Shown in pieces: positions 1-8,014 of a stretch of DNA of 64,000 bases. Made by a program: the position numbers and the translations under genes. The stretch lies in contig NZ_CP163439.1 in assembly GCF_041052385.1 (NCBI RefSeq), positions 5,135,001 through 5,199,000 on the forward strand. Reading direction: 5' to 3'. Below the pieces are notes generated by a model. It ran no database searches, was not told the origin of the DNA, and was given only the letters and a program-made list of their open reading frames with translations. The DNA is from Streptomyces sp. R28. GTDB lineage: Bacteria; Actinomycetota; Actinomycetes; Streptomycetales; Streptomycetaceae. How positions within the stretch are numbered: the first letter of the stretch is position 1; each line of letters starts with the position of its first letter.

Positions 1-132
1 GAGTTCGGACAGCGGAGGCGGGGTGACGCGGGTGAAGATGACTTTCTCCTTCTGGCTTCGGTCGGAAGAGGTAGGGGCCCCTGGGGCGGCGGATGCTTGG
101 CGGTATCGGAGCCGCCCCGGGGTGCCTGGCTT

Positions 133-381
133 TCAGCGGCGGGTGTGGTAATCGCGGAGCATGGAGCGCAGGACCACGGCGGCGACGGCCACGGAGATGG
201 CCGCGACGGCGACGGCGGCCAGGAGCGCGGTCAGCACAACTCCACCGACGATCACGGCGGCGACCGCCCCGGTGGTGATGGAGAGTTGGGGCGCCGCGCG
301 CCGGGCGGGCATCGGGTCAGTGGGGGCGTGGGTGTGCGCGGGCGGCGGGGTGGGGCTGTCCGGGTACTTGGGCAGGAACAC
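133..381 (-). CDS. SpdD-like plasmid spread protein
   Basis: 82 aa. The first 30 residues are Pro-rich (starting MFLPKYPDS), followed by a long hydrophobic Ala/Val stretch of about 35 residues (approx. 38-72) that should form one or two membrane segments, and a short basic end. This layout matches SpdD-type proteins of Streptomyces plasmids and pSAM2-like elements, small membrane proteins that help intramycelial spread of transferred DNA. It is the last visible gene of the minus-strand transfer operon. An ACTCGTCTAG element lies about 20 nt upstream, so it may have its own regulated promoter. Confidence 0.75.
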   Translation of the reverse strand: MFLPKYPDSPTPPPAHTHAPTDPMPARRAAPQLSITTGAVAAVIVGGVVLTALLAAVAVAAISVAVAAVVLRSMLRDYHTRR

Positions 382-400
382 GGCAGATCTCTCCTTATCT

Positions 401-416
401 ACTCGTCTAGTCGTGT
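401..416. promoter_or_regulatory. Candidate KorSA-type operator upstream of spdD-like gene
   Basis: The sequence ACTCGTCTAGTCGTGT shares the ACTCGTCTA core with sites upstream of the GntR repressor and the transfer operon. It sits in the 25-nt gap between two spread genes. The right half departs from the palindrome, so binding is less certain than at 3337-3352. Confidence 0.5.
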
Positions 417-601
417 GAGCCGTTTATGACGTCCACGCCAGAGCGCGTGCCCGACTCGATGGCTGGGGCCATGAAGGTGTGCGAGAGCCAGAAGCCGAAG
501 AGGGCGATCAGGACGACGATCCAGGTGCGGACACCGAGGAACTTGACCGCTCCCCAGGCGAAGAAGCCGAGAACGACGACGAGCGGCAGGCTGACGGTCA
601 C
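407..601 (-). CDS. Small membrane protein of the transfer operon
   Basis: 64 aa. Two hydrophobic stretches (approx. residues 3-21 and 26-45) suggest a small integral membrane protein with a short polar end. Proteins of this size and hydropathy are commonly found between spdB and spdD-like genes in Streptomyces integrative elements and are presumed to act in plasmid spreading. The end overlaps the candidate operator at 401-416. No catalytic motif is seen and no precise family can be assigned. Confidence 0.6.
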   Translation of the reverse strand: MTVSLPLVVVLGFFAWGAVKFLGVRTWIVVLIALFGFWLSHTFMAPAIESGTRSGVDVINGSHD

Positions 602-616
602 GGTGTGCTGGTCCTT

Positions 617-808
617 TCAGCGGACGGGGCAGCGGTGGGTCCGGGCGGCCAGTTCGGCGGCGGCGCGGCTGTCGTAGTCGGCGGAGAAGCCGCAGCGAGG
701 GGCCGTACAAGCGGCGGTGTGCTTCTCACGGCCCCGACCGTCGTAGGCGGTGCCGACCTGGACGGGGCCGATGCGGATGACGTTGCGGAAACGGCGGTTG
801 GCGGTCAT
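617..808 (-). CDS. Mobile element transfer protein (small, cysteine-containing)
   Basis: 63 aa. It starts MTANRRFRNVIRIGPVQV and carries C-x4-C followed by a late H-x-C (CTAPRC ... THRC), suggesting a small zinc-binding fold. The arrangement matches the short 'mobile element transfer protein' conserved in Streptomyces AICEs just downstream of the spdB-type gene. It lies 12 nt downstream of the DUF2637 gene in the same operon. The biochemical role is unknown. Confidence 0.7.
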   Translation of the reverse strand: MTANRRFRNVIRIGPVQVGTAYDGRGREKHTAACTAPRCGFSADYDSRAAAELAARTHRCPVR

Positions 809-820
809 GCGGGTCTCCCT

Positions 821-1435
821 TCAGAGGTGGGTGGCGATGGCGTCCGCCATCGGTGCGGGGACGCCGAGCCGGGCGCGCAGGGTGGCGGTGTCGATGGGCG
901 TACCGGTACGGGTGTGGTGCTCGGCGGCGACCTTGCGGGCGTGCTCGACGAGCGCGGCTGGGACGGGCACGGCGGGAGAGGCAGGCGCCGGGGCCGCCAC
1001 CAGCTCAGCGGGGGGCTCAGGCACGGGGTCGGCAGTGCCTTCCTCGTCCGTCGGCTGTTCGTGGGCGGGTGCGGGAGCCGAGTGCGCCAGCAACGTGCCG
1101 CCGAGGAAGGCGACCGCGGGCCAGCCCGCGACGAGTATGCGCAGCCAGGCCGGCACGGCATCCAGGTCGAGCAATCCTGCGGTGGCGACGTTGGCGCCGA
1201 GGGAGGCGGCGAGCGCGATGACGAACCAGCACCACCCGGCCGCTTTCGCCTCGCCGGTCCGCAGGCGGCGCCAGGCGGCGACTAGGAGCAGGTCCACGCT
1301 GATCGGGTAGGCCCACGCTTTCCACCCGTCCTGTCCAGCCGCCGAAGCGATGTCGTGCAGGTGGGCGCAGGACAGCGCGGCGGCGATCACGGCCTGGACG
1401 AGCACCGCGTCGATACGGGCCAGTTGGGCTCGCAT
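821..1435 (-). CDS. SpdB-like membrane protein with DUF2637 domain
   Basis: 204 aa from the ATG at 1435, chosen because GGAAGGAG lies 8 nt upstream; a longer version from 1495 has no comparable ribosome site. Residues 1-120 hold four hydrophobic helices (around ISVDLLLVAAW, AGWCWFVIALAAS, AWLRILVAGWPAVAFLGG), typical of the DUF2637/SpdB family. The C-terminal 80 residues are Pro/Ala-rich and end in a helical, DNA-binding-like segment (TATLRARLGVPAPMADAIATHL). SpdB proteins are membrane proteins that assist intramycelial plasmid spread after TraB-driven transfer. It lies 80 nt downstream of traB in the same operon. Confidence 0.8.
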   Translation of the reverse strand: MRAQLARIDAVLVQAVIAAALSCAHLHDIASAAGQDGWKAWAYPISVDLLLVAAWRRLRTGEAKAAGWCWFVIALAASLGANVATAGLLDLDAVPAWLRILVAGWPAVAFLGGTLLAHSAPAPAHEQPTDEEGTADPVPEPPAELVAAPAPASPAVPVPAALVEHARKVAAEHHTRTGTPIDTATLRARLGVPAPMADAIATHL

Positions 1436-1515
1436 GCTGCGGCTCCTTCCGAATTCAGGCATGGGACGGGTAGGGAGTTGGCGTGAGGCGGTCACGCCGT
1501 AGGGAGGGGAGCGGC

Positions 1516-2892
1516 TCAGTCAGTCGCAGGGCGCGGGTGCACGACCGGCGCCGGGAACTCGATCGGCCGTACGGAGACGTCGGGCCGGAAGGGCTTGAGG
1601 GCGGACAGCTCCGGCACCAGGTGAGCGTTCTCCTGGCAGATCTCGGCGGCATCGCCGAGGGCGAGGTACGGCGTGCGGATGCGGGACCAGCCGCCGGAAG
1701 TGTCACCGGCGACGGCCAGGCCAGGCCGTTCGGGAGCGATGGCACAGGCGGCGGCGACCGCTTCGGGGGCGATGTCGCCGAGTGCCATCTTGGCGGAAGC
1801 TTCGTCGTTCACGCGGTGGCAGACGCGGCCGGTGAGCTGGGCCCGGAGCATGGTGGCGCCCTTGCCGAGTTCGGCGCCGAAGCGCTGGCCGCAGACCTCC
1901 AGGTAGATGCCGGCGGCGCGGCCGAGCTGGGCGAGGCGGATGAGCTGGGTGACCATCTCGTCCCGGCGTTCCTCGTCCTTGCGCGTGGCGACGAGGAAGA
2001 GTTCGGCCACCTCGTCGACGAACAGGACGATGGGCACGGGGCGTTCGTCGTCGGGCAGGCCCCAGATGTCGGAAGTGATCTCCTCGACGGGGGTGCCCGG
2101 GGCGATGCCCTGTCGGGACTTGATCAGGTCGTAGCGGTCCTCCATTTCCTTCACGAGCACGGGCAGGAGTTCGGCAGCCTGGTCGGGATCGGTGGCCAGC
2201 GCTGAAAGGCGAGGGGCGAAGGGGGCCAGCTCAACACCCCTCTTGCAGTCGATACCGACCAGGGCTACGGACTGCCGGGCGATTCCTGCGATCAGGTGCC
2301 GCAGGTACATGGACTTGCCGGAGAGCGTGGCGCCGAGGGTGAGTTGGTGCGGGACGGTGCGGTAGTCGCGTACGAAGGGAGTGGCGTCCTCCCTCAAGGC
2401 CACCGGTACTTTCAGGAGTCCGTCCGTGGTCTTGCGCGGCATCCGGACCCGCCTCAGCACGTCGTAGCCGACAAGCCGTAGTTCGACGACACCAGGCTTG
2501 ATCGTCGTGACGTACACGGCATGGACTCCCCACGCGTGCCGCAGCCGTTCGGCCGAGGCGGCGACGTCGGCGGGCTCCTGTCCCGGGGCAAGCCTCAGAC
2601 GAAGCCGCAGCCCGGTTGAGGTGGGACGGATGATCCCGCGACGCGGTGGGACGGGCCGCACCTCGCGGCGGGTGGTGGCCATGACCGCCAGCACGCGCAG
2701 CCGGGACGGAGCCACGGTCAGGCCGCACGCCTCCATGACCGAGCCGTACGAGCTGAGCAAACGGGCCGTGGATGTCGGCAGGCCGACCGTCGACCAGTAG
2801 ATCCCGGGGTGCTTGGCCCGGGCGTAGGCAGCCCCGCCGCCGAGCGCGGCGACAGGACCACCCACCTCCAGGAGCGTCGTCAGATCGGTCAT
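1516..2892 (-). CDS. traB: FtsK/SpoIIIE-type DNA translocase (TraB/TraSA family)
   Basis: 458 aa. The N-terminal 60 residues include a weakly hydrophobic segment; the rest is a RecA-like motor. Walker A is GATLSGKS (about residues 186-193) and Walker B is IVLFVDEV (about 284-291). The family moves double-stranded DNA between mycelial compartments, the single-protein conjugation mechanism of Streptomyces elements, and usually binds clt repeats through a C-terminal winged helix. The start overlaps the stop of the upstream gene (ATGA), implying translational coupling. Length is slightly short of classic TraB but typical of AICE translocases. Confidence 0.9.
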   Translation of the reverse strand: MTDLTTLLEVGGPVAALGGGAAYARAKHPGIYWSTVGLPTSTARLLSSYGSVMEACGLTVAPSRLRVLAVMATTRREVRPVPPRRGIIRPTSTGLRLRLRLAPGQEPADVAASAERLRHAWGVHAVYVTTIKPGVVELRLVGYDVLRRVRMPRKTTDGLLKVPVALREDATPFVRDYRTVPHQLTLGATLSGKSMYLRHLIAGIARQSVALVGIDCKRGVELAPFAPRLSALATDPDQAAELLPVLVKEMEDRYDLIKSRQGIAPGTPVEEITSDIWGLPDDERPVPIVLFVDEVAELFLVATRKDEERRDEMVTQLIRLAQLGRAAGIYLEVCGQRFGAELGKGATMLRAQLTGRVCHRVNDEASAKMALGDIAPEAVAAACAIAPERPGLAVAGDTSGGWSRIRTPYLALGDAAEICQENAHLVPELSALKPFRPDVSVRPIEFPAPVVHPRPATD

Positions 2893-3248
2893 GCCGCCGA
2901 GGCCCCCACAGCGGCCGGGAAGGCTGCCGGAGTGACGGCGGCGGCGCGGTAGGCGATGCCGTGCCGCTGCTGGCCGTTGAACACGCTCTCCCAGGGCCGG
3001 GCCACCAGACCCGGCAACGCGACCGGCGCCCCGAGCGCGAGCCCCTCGGACACCCCGCTCTCCGGGACGGTCACCTTGATCAGGGAGGACTCCCCTTCCT
3101 CGATGTACACGACGCCGATCGTCATCAGCGCCTCGCCGCTGACGGCATCCTTTGCGATCTCGCCGGTCTGCCGGTCGCGGACCTTGGGCTCAGGTGCCTC
3201 GGTCAGCAGGATCGTTGCGGCCGAGGTCTCCACACGGATGGTGCGCAA
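2889..3248 (-). CDS. Conserved AICE protein upstream of traB
   Basis: 119 aa, soluble, rich in beta-strand-forming residues (MRTIRVETSAATILLTEAPEP at the start). It lies between the GntR repressor and traB in many Streptomyces elements and is the first gene of the transfer operon. Its stop overlaps the traB start. Two ACTCGTCTATAC sites lie 16-105 nt upstream, so the operon is probably repressed by the neighbouring GntR protein. It may be analogous in position to the Pra/Tra accessory proteins, but I see no motif that gives a function. Confidence 0.65.
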   Translation of the reverse strand: MRTIRVETSAATILLTEAPEPKVRDRQTGEIAKDAVSGEALMTIGVVYIEEGESSLIKVTVPESGVSEGLALGAPVALPGLVARPWESVFNGQQRHGIAYRAAAVTPAAFPAAVGASAA

Positions 3249-3263
3249 GATTCTTCCCCATCT

Positions 3264-3279
3264 ACTCGTCTATACAAGA
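3264..3279. promoter_or_regulatory. Candidate KorSA-type operator 1 of the transfer operon
   Basis: ACTCGTCTATACAAGA, 16 nt upstream of the transfer operon's first start codon. The left half is identical to the perfect palindrome at 3337; the right half differs by one base. Confidence 0.65.
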
Positions 3280-3336
3280 TGCAGCCTTCGAACCCGATCT
3301 CCGGGAACGCCGACCACCTTGCCACACAACTTGCCC

Positions 3337-3352
3337 ACTCGTCTATACGAGT
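3337..3352. promoter_or_regulatory. Candidate KorSA-type operator 2 (perfect palindrome)
   Basis: ACTCGTCTATACGAGT: 6-nt arms ACTCGT/ACGAGT around CTAT. It lies between the transfer operon and the end of the GntR gene. GntR regulators bind such palindromes as dimers; KorSA of pSAM2 binds similar short sites. Assignment to the neighbouring repressor is inference from recurrence of the motif. Confidence 0.7.
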
Positions 3353-3413
3353 ATGCCTGTTGGGGTGTACGAGTTCGGGAAGGCAGCCCCGCGCACCACC
3401 GCCGGTCAGGCCC

Positions 3414-4199
3414 TCACGTGGCCGGGAGCTGGTACGACAGGACGTACGCGTCCGCCGCCATGACCGTGTCGCAGACCTCTACAGCCCGTCCTTCGGTGTC
3501 GTACGCGGTGCGGATGAGGTGGATGACCGGGACGCCGGAGGCGAGCCGGAGCGTCTTGACCTCGGTGGGCGAAGGCATGCGAGCGCGGATCTCCTCCTCG
3601 AAGTGGTCGAGGTGATGGCCCAACTCTTCGAGGCGGGCGTAGATGCCGCCGGGGCCGGGATTGGGTTCGGCGATCTGCGTGCCGCGCGCGATGTCGAGCG
3701 GGAGGTAGGAGGTGGCGAACTCGACCGGCCTCCCGTCGAGCAGGTACCGGCGCCGGCGGGCGAGCACGCGCCGCACGGACCCCAGCCGGGTGGAGATGTC
3801 CTGACTGGCCTTCTCTTCCTTGACCTCCAGGCTGTCGACCTGCGGATGACTGCCCGCAGCGTCGGCCTCGACGATGAACGCGGACTTGCCTTGCTCGCGA
3901 TGGCGCCGGGCGAACCGGTCGGAGGCGAGTCGCCGCACGGGCGGTCGTGGTCGCACGAACACGCCCTTGCCGTGCTCGGCGTGGACCAGGCCCTCGCCCT
4001 GGAGGATGGAGAAGGAGTTTCGAACCGTCATACGGGAAACCCCGTAATGCTCGACGAGCTCAGCTTCCGAGGGCAGCTTTTCGCCCTCCTTGAATCGCCC
4101 ACGGTCGATGGCCTCGCGCAGCTGGTCGGCGATCTGCCGGAAGACCGCACGATCACTCGTGGGGTCCAGGTCGCCGAGGAGGCTCGGGAGAGACGTCAC
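3414..4199 (-). CDS. korSA: GntR-family transcriptional repressor (KorSA-like, UTRA domain)
   Basis: 261 aa from a GTG with AAGGAG 6 nt upstream. Residues 10-85 form a GntR winged helix (FKEGEKLPSEAELVEHYGVS ... MTVRNSF ... GKGVFV). The C-terminal 170 residues look like a UTRA ligand-binding domain (RYLLDGRPVEFATSYLPLD, VIHLIRTAYDTEGRAVEV). KorSA-type regulators silence their own gene and transfer activation in AICEs. It is divergent from the Nudix gene; an ACTCGTCTAGATA site lies 13 nt upstream of its start, consistent with autorepression. The effector ligand is unknown. Confidence 0.82.
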   Translation of the reverse strand: MTSLPSLLGDLDPTSDRAVFRQIADQLREAIDRGRFKEGEKLPSEAELVEHYGVSRMTVRNSFSILQGEGLVHAEHGKGVFVRPRPPVRRLASDRFARRHREQGKSAFIVEADAAGSHPQVDSLEVKEEKASQDISTRLGSVRRVLARRRRYLLDGRPVEFATSYLPLDIARGTQIAEPNPGPGGIYARLEELGHHLDHFEEEIRARMPSPTEVKTLRLASGVPVIHLIRTAYDTEGRAVEVCDTVMAADAYVLSYQLPAT

Positions 4200-4211
4200 G
4201 TGTACTCCTTT

Positions 4212-4227
4212 AGGTATCTAGACGAGT
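4212..4227. promoter_or_regulatory. Candidate operator between korSA-like gene and Nudix gene
   Basis: Read on the minus strand this is ACTCGTCTAGATACCT; the ACTCGTCTA core matches the other sites. It lies in the 89-nt divergent gap, where one bound repressor could control both genes. Confidence 0.6.
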
Positions 4228-4288
4228 GGGCGAGTGTTGTTGCTACGGTGGAGAGCCTAGCCAGCCGAGAGGGCCGAGGAACGTGAGC

Positions 4289-4714
4289 ATGGACCGTCCG
4301 CACTCCGTGAGCGTTGCAGGAGTCGTCGTCGACGCCCAGGGCCGCGCCCTCTTGATCCAGCGCCGCGACAACGGCAAGTGGGAACCTCCGGGCGGAGTCC
4401 TCGAACGCGAGGAAACCATCCCCGAGGCCCTCCAGCGCGAAGTCCTCGAAGAAACCGGCATCAAGATCGCGCTTCCCGCGACCCTCACCGGCATCTACAA
4501 GAACATGTCGGGCCTGATTGTCTCTCTGGTCTTCCGCTGCGAAGCCGCCGACGGCACGCCCACCACCGGCGACGAGACCCGCGCACTGCGCTGGGCCACC
4601 CGTGAAGAAGTCTCCGAACTCGCCGACGAGGCATACGCGATCCGCGTCCTGGACGCACTCGACGCGGCGTCTCCGCCTGCCATCCGCGCCCACGACGGCG
4701 TGAAACTCGTCTAG
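4289..4714 (+). CDS. pif: Nudix hydrolase, Pif-like conjugal immunity protein
   Basis: 141 aa. The start MDRPHSVSV is chosen for GAGGAA upstream; an in-frame GTG at 4283 is possible, while the farther start at 4226 falls in the operator. The Nudix box GX5EX7REVLEETGI (about residues 38-60) is complete with both metal-binding glutamates. Nudix enzymes cleave nucleoside diphosphates linked to another group. In pSAM2 the pif gene encodes a Nudix protein that blocks redundant transfer into cells already carrying the element, and a Nudix gene beside korSA is a recurrent AICE arrangement. The immunity role here is inferred from context. Confidence 0.75.
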   Translation: MDRPHSVSVAGVVVDAQGRALLIQRRDNGKWEPPGGVLEREETIPEALQREVLEETGIKIALPATLTGIYKNMSGLIVSLVFRCEAADGTPTTGDETRALRWATREEVSELADEAYAIRVLDALDAASPPAIRAHDGVKLV

Positions 4715-4760
4715 CCCGAACCCGCTGCACATGGCGGCCTACCAGCACGAAGGAACTTGT

Positions 4761-5189
4761 ATGCACGAGTATACGAGCATTACTCGGGTCTGGGGGCTCA
4801 CTTGCCCAGGTTTCCCGGAAGAGGTCAGCCGGGCCCGACGCTGGACGCGCGACATCCTGCGCGGCTCGCCGTTAGCGGAGGACGCCGAACTGATCGTGAG
4901 CGAGCTGAGCGCGAACGCGATCCTGCACACGGCCAGCGGCCTCATGTCCGGCAGCTTCCACCTGGCGCTTGCGGTCTCCTCGCAGGTCATCGCCCTGTCA
5001 GTCACGGACGACGGCGGCACCGGCACCGCCCCGAAAATCGAGCACCAGGAACGGGACGCGGAGCACGGCCGGGGCCTGGGCATGGTCAGCGCGATCGCGC
5101 ACCGGGTCGTGGTCCACGACAGCGATGCCGGCCACACCGTCACGGCAGAGCTGTACAGGGATGTCCGCGCAGGAGGCCACCCGTGCTGA
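4761..5189 (+). CDS. RsbW-like ATP-binding protein (HATPase_c)
   Basis: 142 aa from the ATG at 4761, with GAAGGA 8 nt upstream. It shows the Bergerat ATP-binding fold: N box ELIVSELSANAILHT (about 48-62), G1 VTDDGG (about 87-92), G2 HGRGLGMV (about 107-114). This family includes anti-sigma-factor kinases and many orphan Streptomyces regulators. A short palindromic element (CACGAGTATACGAGC) overlaps its start codon and resembles the KorSA-type sites. It lies 46 nt after the Nudix gene in a four-gene plus-strand operon. The target is unknown. Confidence 0.78.
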   Translation: MHEYTSITRVWGLTCPGFPEEVSRARRWTRDILRGSPLAEDAELIVSELSANAILHTASGLMSGSFHLALAVSSQVIALSVTDDGGTGTAPKIEHQERDAEHGRGLGMVSAIAHRVVVHDSDAGHTVTAELYRDVRAGGHPC

Positions 5190-5530
5190 CGCCGACAATC
5201 ACGGAAGGCTTACCGACCGAATATCGAAACGGCACCTACCGCTGCTGGGCAGGCGCCTACCCCCTGCACCAGACAAGCGCGGTTCTACTGGGATCCCACG
5301 GTGCCGCCAGCCCTCGCCTTGCATTGCGCTGGCTCCGCGAACGCACAGTCCACATCACAGACCAGCTCGACGCCGCATACGCCCAGCCAGGGCGCCACTG
5401 GCTGACGGACGAGGCCGAGCACGAACGAGCCCTCACCTACCTGGCCACAGGCACTGCCTACCAACTCACGCTGTACGACGAGAACACCCGCTACTTCCTC
5501 GTGGCCTACCCGCCGGGAGGCACCGCGTGA
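5183..5530 (+). CDS. Conserved hypothetical protein of AICEs
   Basis: 115 aa from a GTG preceded by AGGAGG; it overlaps the stop of the ATP-binding gene by 7 nt. The sequence is soluble and rich in aromatic residues (TYRCWAGAYPLHQTS; RHWLTDEAEHERALTYLA; YDENTRYFLVAYP). No motif gives a function. Tight overlap with both neighbours indicates one operon and translational coupling. Confidence 0.62.
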   Translation: MLTPTITEGLPTEYRNGTYRCWAGAYPLHQTSAVLLGSHGAASPRLALRWLRERTVHITDQLDAAYAQPGRHWLTDEAEHERALTYLATGTAYQLTLYDENTRYFLVAYPPGGTA

Positions 5531-5907
5531 ACGCCCTCCCCCGCGGCTACTGGTGCGAGTGCTGGACCCAGAACCTCGACAAGGACCAACGGCCGGCGCT
5601 GCACGCATCCTTCGACGCCCACTCAGCCGTGCAGGCAGACCGGTGGATTGCCATCGCACTGCGCACCATCAGCCCAGCACTCGACGCAGCAGCGTCAGAG
5701 CAAGCGTGGGAGTGGCTGTATGCGGGCCGTATCGATACCAGGCGGGCCCTGCTCCGCGCGGAACCCTGCTCAGTCACGGTGGACCAGGCCAGCACACGCA
5801 TCACTTGGACAGTACGGCCGGTCATCTTCCTACCGCTTGCACACCGACAAGGCATCGAACTTCCAGCCTGCGCATACGACTTCAAGCCCCACGCGACCGA
5901 TGTCTAG
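5527..5907 (+). CDS. Conserved hypothetical protein of AICEs
   Basis: 126 aa from a GTG overlapping the previous stop (GTGA). It begins VNALPRGYWCECWTQN and is Trp/Cys-rich in the first 15 residues, then mainly helical (ADRWIAIALRTISPALDAAASEQAWEWLYAG). No membrane segment and no catalytic motif is seen. It is the last gene of the Nudix operon. Confidence 0.6.
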   Translation: MNALPRGYWCECWTQNLDKDQRPALHASFDAHSAVQADRWIAIALRTISPALDAAASEQAWEWLYAGRIDTRRALLRAEPCSVTVDQASTRITWTVRPVIFLPLAHRQGIELPACAYDFKPHATDV

Positions 5908-5940
5908 GTTCAGTTGATGCTTGATGTCTGCCCTGGGTGG

Positions 5941-6507
5941 TCAGCCGCCCAGGCGGTCGAAGGTCACCGCCGCAGAGCGGAAGTTGTCCTGTTGCGGTGC
6001 AGCAGGGTTGATGATGGCTACGAAGTCGGAGAGCGCAGTCTCGGACGGGGAGCCGTCCTCGTTGACACTGCCAGGTTCGTCTTCCCACGCAATCAAATGG
6101 ATCACCACCGAATAGCGGCCCACGGGTAGATCGAACCGGACGGTCTCAGACCATGCTTCGGCCCCCACAGCCTCGATGCCGCTGAGCCACACCTTTCCCG
6201 TCGAATGCAGGAGGTAAGCGTCCGAGGTGACCAGGCAGTGTCTACTCTCCCGCTCGGTCAGCTGGACAGGCTGGTCGACTCCACCTATGCGGACCACAAC
6301 TCCGAAGGCCCCATCACTTCGTATGTTGATGGGAGCCAAGGCCCCACTTCGGATGTGCCGTTCAACGTCCTCGTCCTCGCCGAGCTGCGCGTCCCAGGTG
6401 TCGTAGTCAACGATGCTGGTGAAGCTCTGGGGGTCCCACAGAGCAAGCATTCCAGCATCTGTTGCCACAGTGGACACAGCTTCGACAGGGCGCGGCGATT
6501 GACTCAT
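5941..6507 (-). CDS. Hypothetical protein (cargo region)
   Basis: 188 aa from MSQSPRPVEA; a 25-residue upstream extension lacks character. It is acidic and beta-rich: VSTVATDAGMLALWDPQSF near the start, HCLVTSDAYLLHSTGKVWLS in the middle, GRYSVVIHLIAWEDEPGS late. The layout recalls immunity-like or phage-inhibitor-like small domains, but I cannot name a family. It is convergent with the Nudix operon and divergent from the cyclase gene at 6895, with about 390 bp between. Confidence 0.5.
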   Translation of the reverse strand: MSQSPRPVEAVSTVATDAGMLALWDPQSFTSIVDYDTWDAQLGEDEDVERHIRSGALAPINIRSDGAFGVVVRIGGVDQPVQLTERESRHCLVTSDAYLLHSTGKVWLSGIEAVGAEAWSETVRFDLPVGRYSVVIHLIAWEDEPGSVNEDGSPSETALSDFVAIINPAAPQQDNFRSAAVTFDRLGG

Positions 6508-6894
6508 CCGGGGATCCTGCCACGCACATCTGACAACTGGCACTCCCCCCACCTCGCACACCAGGCCAGACGCACACAGCACAAGTGAAGTGGGACAGTC
6601 CCACGCAACCGACCGAGTTACAACTTTCTCTACTGGTTCAAGGCGGCTCGCTCCGCTCGCCGCGCGCGGCCCGGCCCCCGGCCGGCCCTGCGCTCCTGTC
6701 TCCGCCCCGCTCCAGCCCGGCCGGCGCCCGTGCCGCGCGGAAGGTGGACGCGATGCCTTGATCGCGTGTTGTCACTGGCTGGTCCCTCCACATCGTCCAT
6801 CCGAGCCATGGGGACAGATACGCAGCTTCTTCGACATACATGCGCCAAGGCATCAATGGATGGGCATAATGATGCTTCTAGTGAACGGGGAGTC
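6508..6894. other. Intergenic region upstream of the first cyclase gene
   Basis: 387 bp between two divergent genes. The middle (6640-6740) is extremely GC-rich with short inverted C/G blocks of the kind common in streptomycete intergenic DNA. No convincing gene is seen; several frames are open but lack start sites or protein-like composition. It should contain promoters for both flanking genes. Confidence 0.4.
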
Positions 6895-7803
6895 ATGGCA
6901 GACAGACCATCGGTATCCGAGATGCTGGACGATTCCGAAGAGCATGTCGACGAACAGTTGAAGCAAACTCCGGAGGTTATCAAGACCGACGGGCCGATTG
7001 ATACCACAGACCTATATATTGATACACCCAAGTGGCGCAAGTATTCGCAGGTTTCCTGCGTATTTGCCGATCTTGCCGGTTCGACAAGTCTACGCAACGG
7101 CCGGTGGGAGGCTTCCACGGCTTCCATCTATGACGCGGCGGTTAAACCTGCCGTACGCATCTTGGCAGATTTTGGTGCCGATTTCATCGACGTGCAGGGA
7201 GATGCCGCATTCGGCCTGTTCACGGGGGAATACTCAAAGCGGCGTGCAATTTGCGCTGGAATTACGATCAAGACATTTGGCGAGCGAGTTTTGATGCCAG
7301 CTCTGGAAAAAAAGTGGCCCACAAATACTCCACAGACGGGCTTTAAGGTTGGCTGCGCGGTCAGCGATCTCCTCGCCAAGAAAATCGGAATTTCACGCAC
7401 TGACCATAACGCTCCCGTATGGGCCGGACGAGCTGTGAATTATGCGGCGAAATGCTCACAACAGGCCGCGGCCCATCAGATGATCGTTACCAAGCCAATA
7501 GCAGACACAATTCGCTGCAATGAGTACCTCTGGTATTCATGCGCTTGCAGTGACGAATCTGCGGAACTCTGGTCTGAACAACATGTGGAGAAAGTCTCGG
7601 GTAAAGACGCTGAAGGTCTACTTCTGACCAGCGGCTGGTGTGAAACATGTGGCGACACGTACTGCGAAAAAATCTGCACCGGATCTTGGCGTCGGCCAGA
7701 CTTGGACTCTAAGCGAAACTTCTTGGCATATGGGAAGTATCAGAAGGTCATCAAGTTCCGCGAAGCCAATGGGCTCCAAATCCGCCGCGGAATCGGTGGC
7801 TGA
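6895..7803 (+). CDS. Class III nucleotide cyclase, PycC-like, with cysteine-rich tail
   Basis: 302 aa from the ATG preceded by GGGGAG; longer in-frame starts (6808, 6856) lack a ribosome site. The cyclase core keeps both metal aspartates: FADLAGST (about 56-63) and VQGDAAFGLF (about 99-108). Further family features are GCAVSDLLAKKIGI and VWAGRAVNYAAKCS. After residue 220 comes an unusual Cys-rich part (CAC; WCETCGDTYCEKIC), a probable zinc knuckle. Pycsar cyclases make cCMP or cUMP on phage infection; product choice cannot be read here. GC is much lower than in the neighbours, indicating recent transfer. No effector gene is directly attached. Confidence 0.7.
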   Translation: MADRPSVSEMLDDSEEHVDEQLKQTPEVIKTDGPIDTTDLYIDTPKWRKYSQVSCVFADLAGSTSLRNGRWEASTASIYDAAVKPAVRILADFGADFIDVQGDAAFGLFTGEYSKRRAICAGITIKTFGERVLMPALEKKWPTNTPQTGFKVGCAVSDLLAKKIGISRTDHNAPVWAGRAVNYAAKCSQQAAAHQMIVTKPIADTIRCNEYLWYSCACSDESAELWSEQHVEKVSGKDAEGLLLTSGWCETCGDTYCEKICTGSWRRPDLDSKRNFLAYGKYQKVIKFREANGLQIRRGIGG

Positions 7804-8014
7804 CGAGGGTGAAGACTGCCGCCGGAATGCAGTTATCGGATCACGGGGATCGTAACCTTTTAGCTCTGACACCTCAACAATCGCCGTAGATTATTTGCGG
7901 ACATGGTCGAACTGGTCGGGGATCTGAGGGCCCTGAACAGGCGACCTTCCCCGACCTCGAAGCCGGTTTGCTCGTTGGGCGACCACTCGGTCCCGCCTGT
8001 TCCGCCTGGCCTTG

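Noticed and set aside
1..132. Minus-strand open frame running off the left edge
   Set aside because: No start codon in the visible part and too short to assign; a replication initiator may lie beyond the edge but this is not shown.
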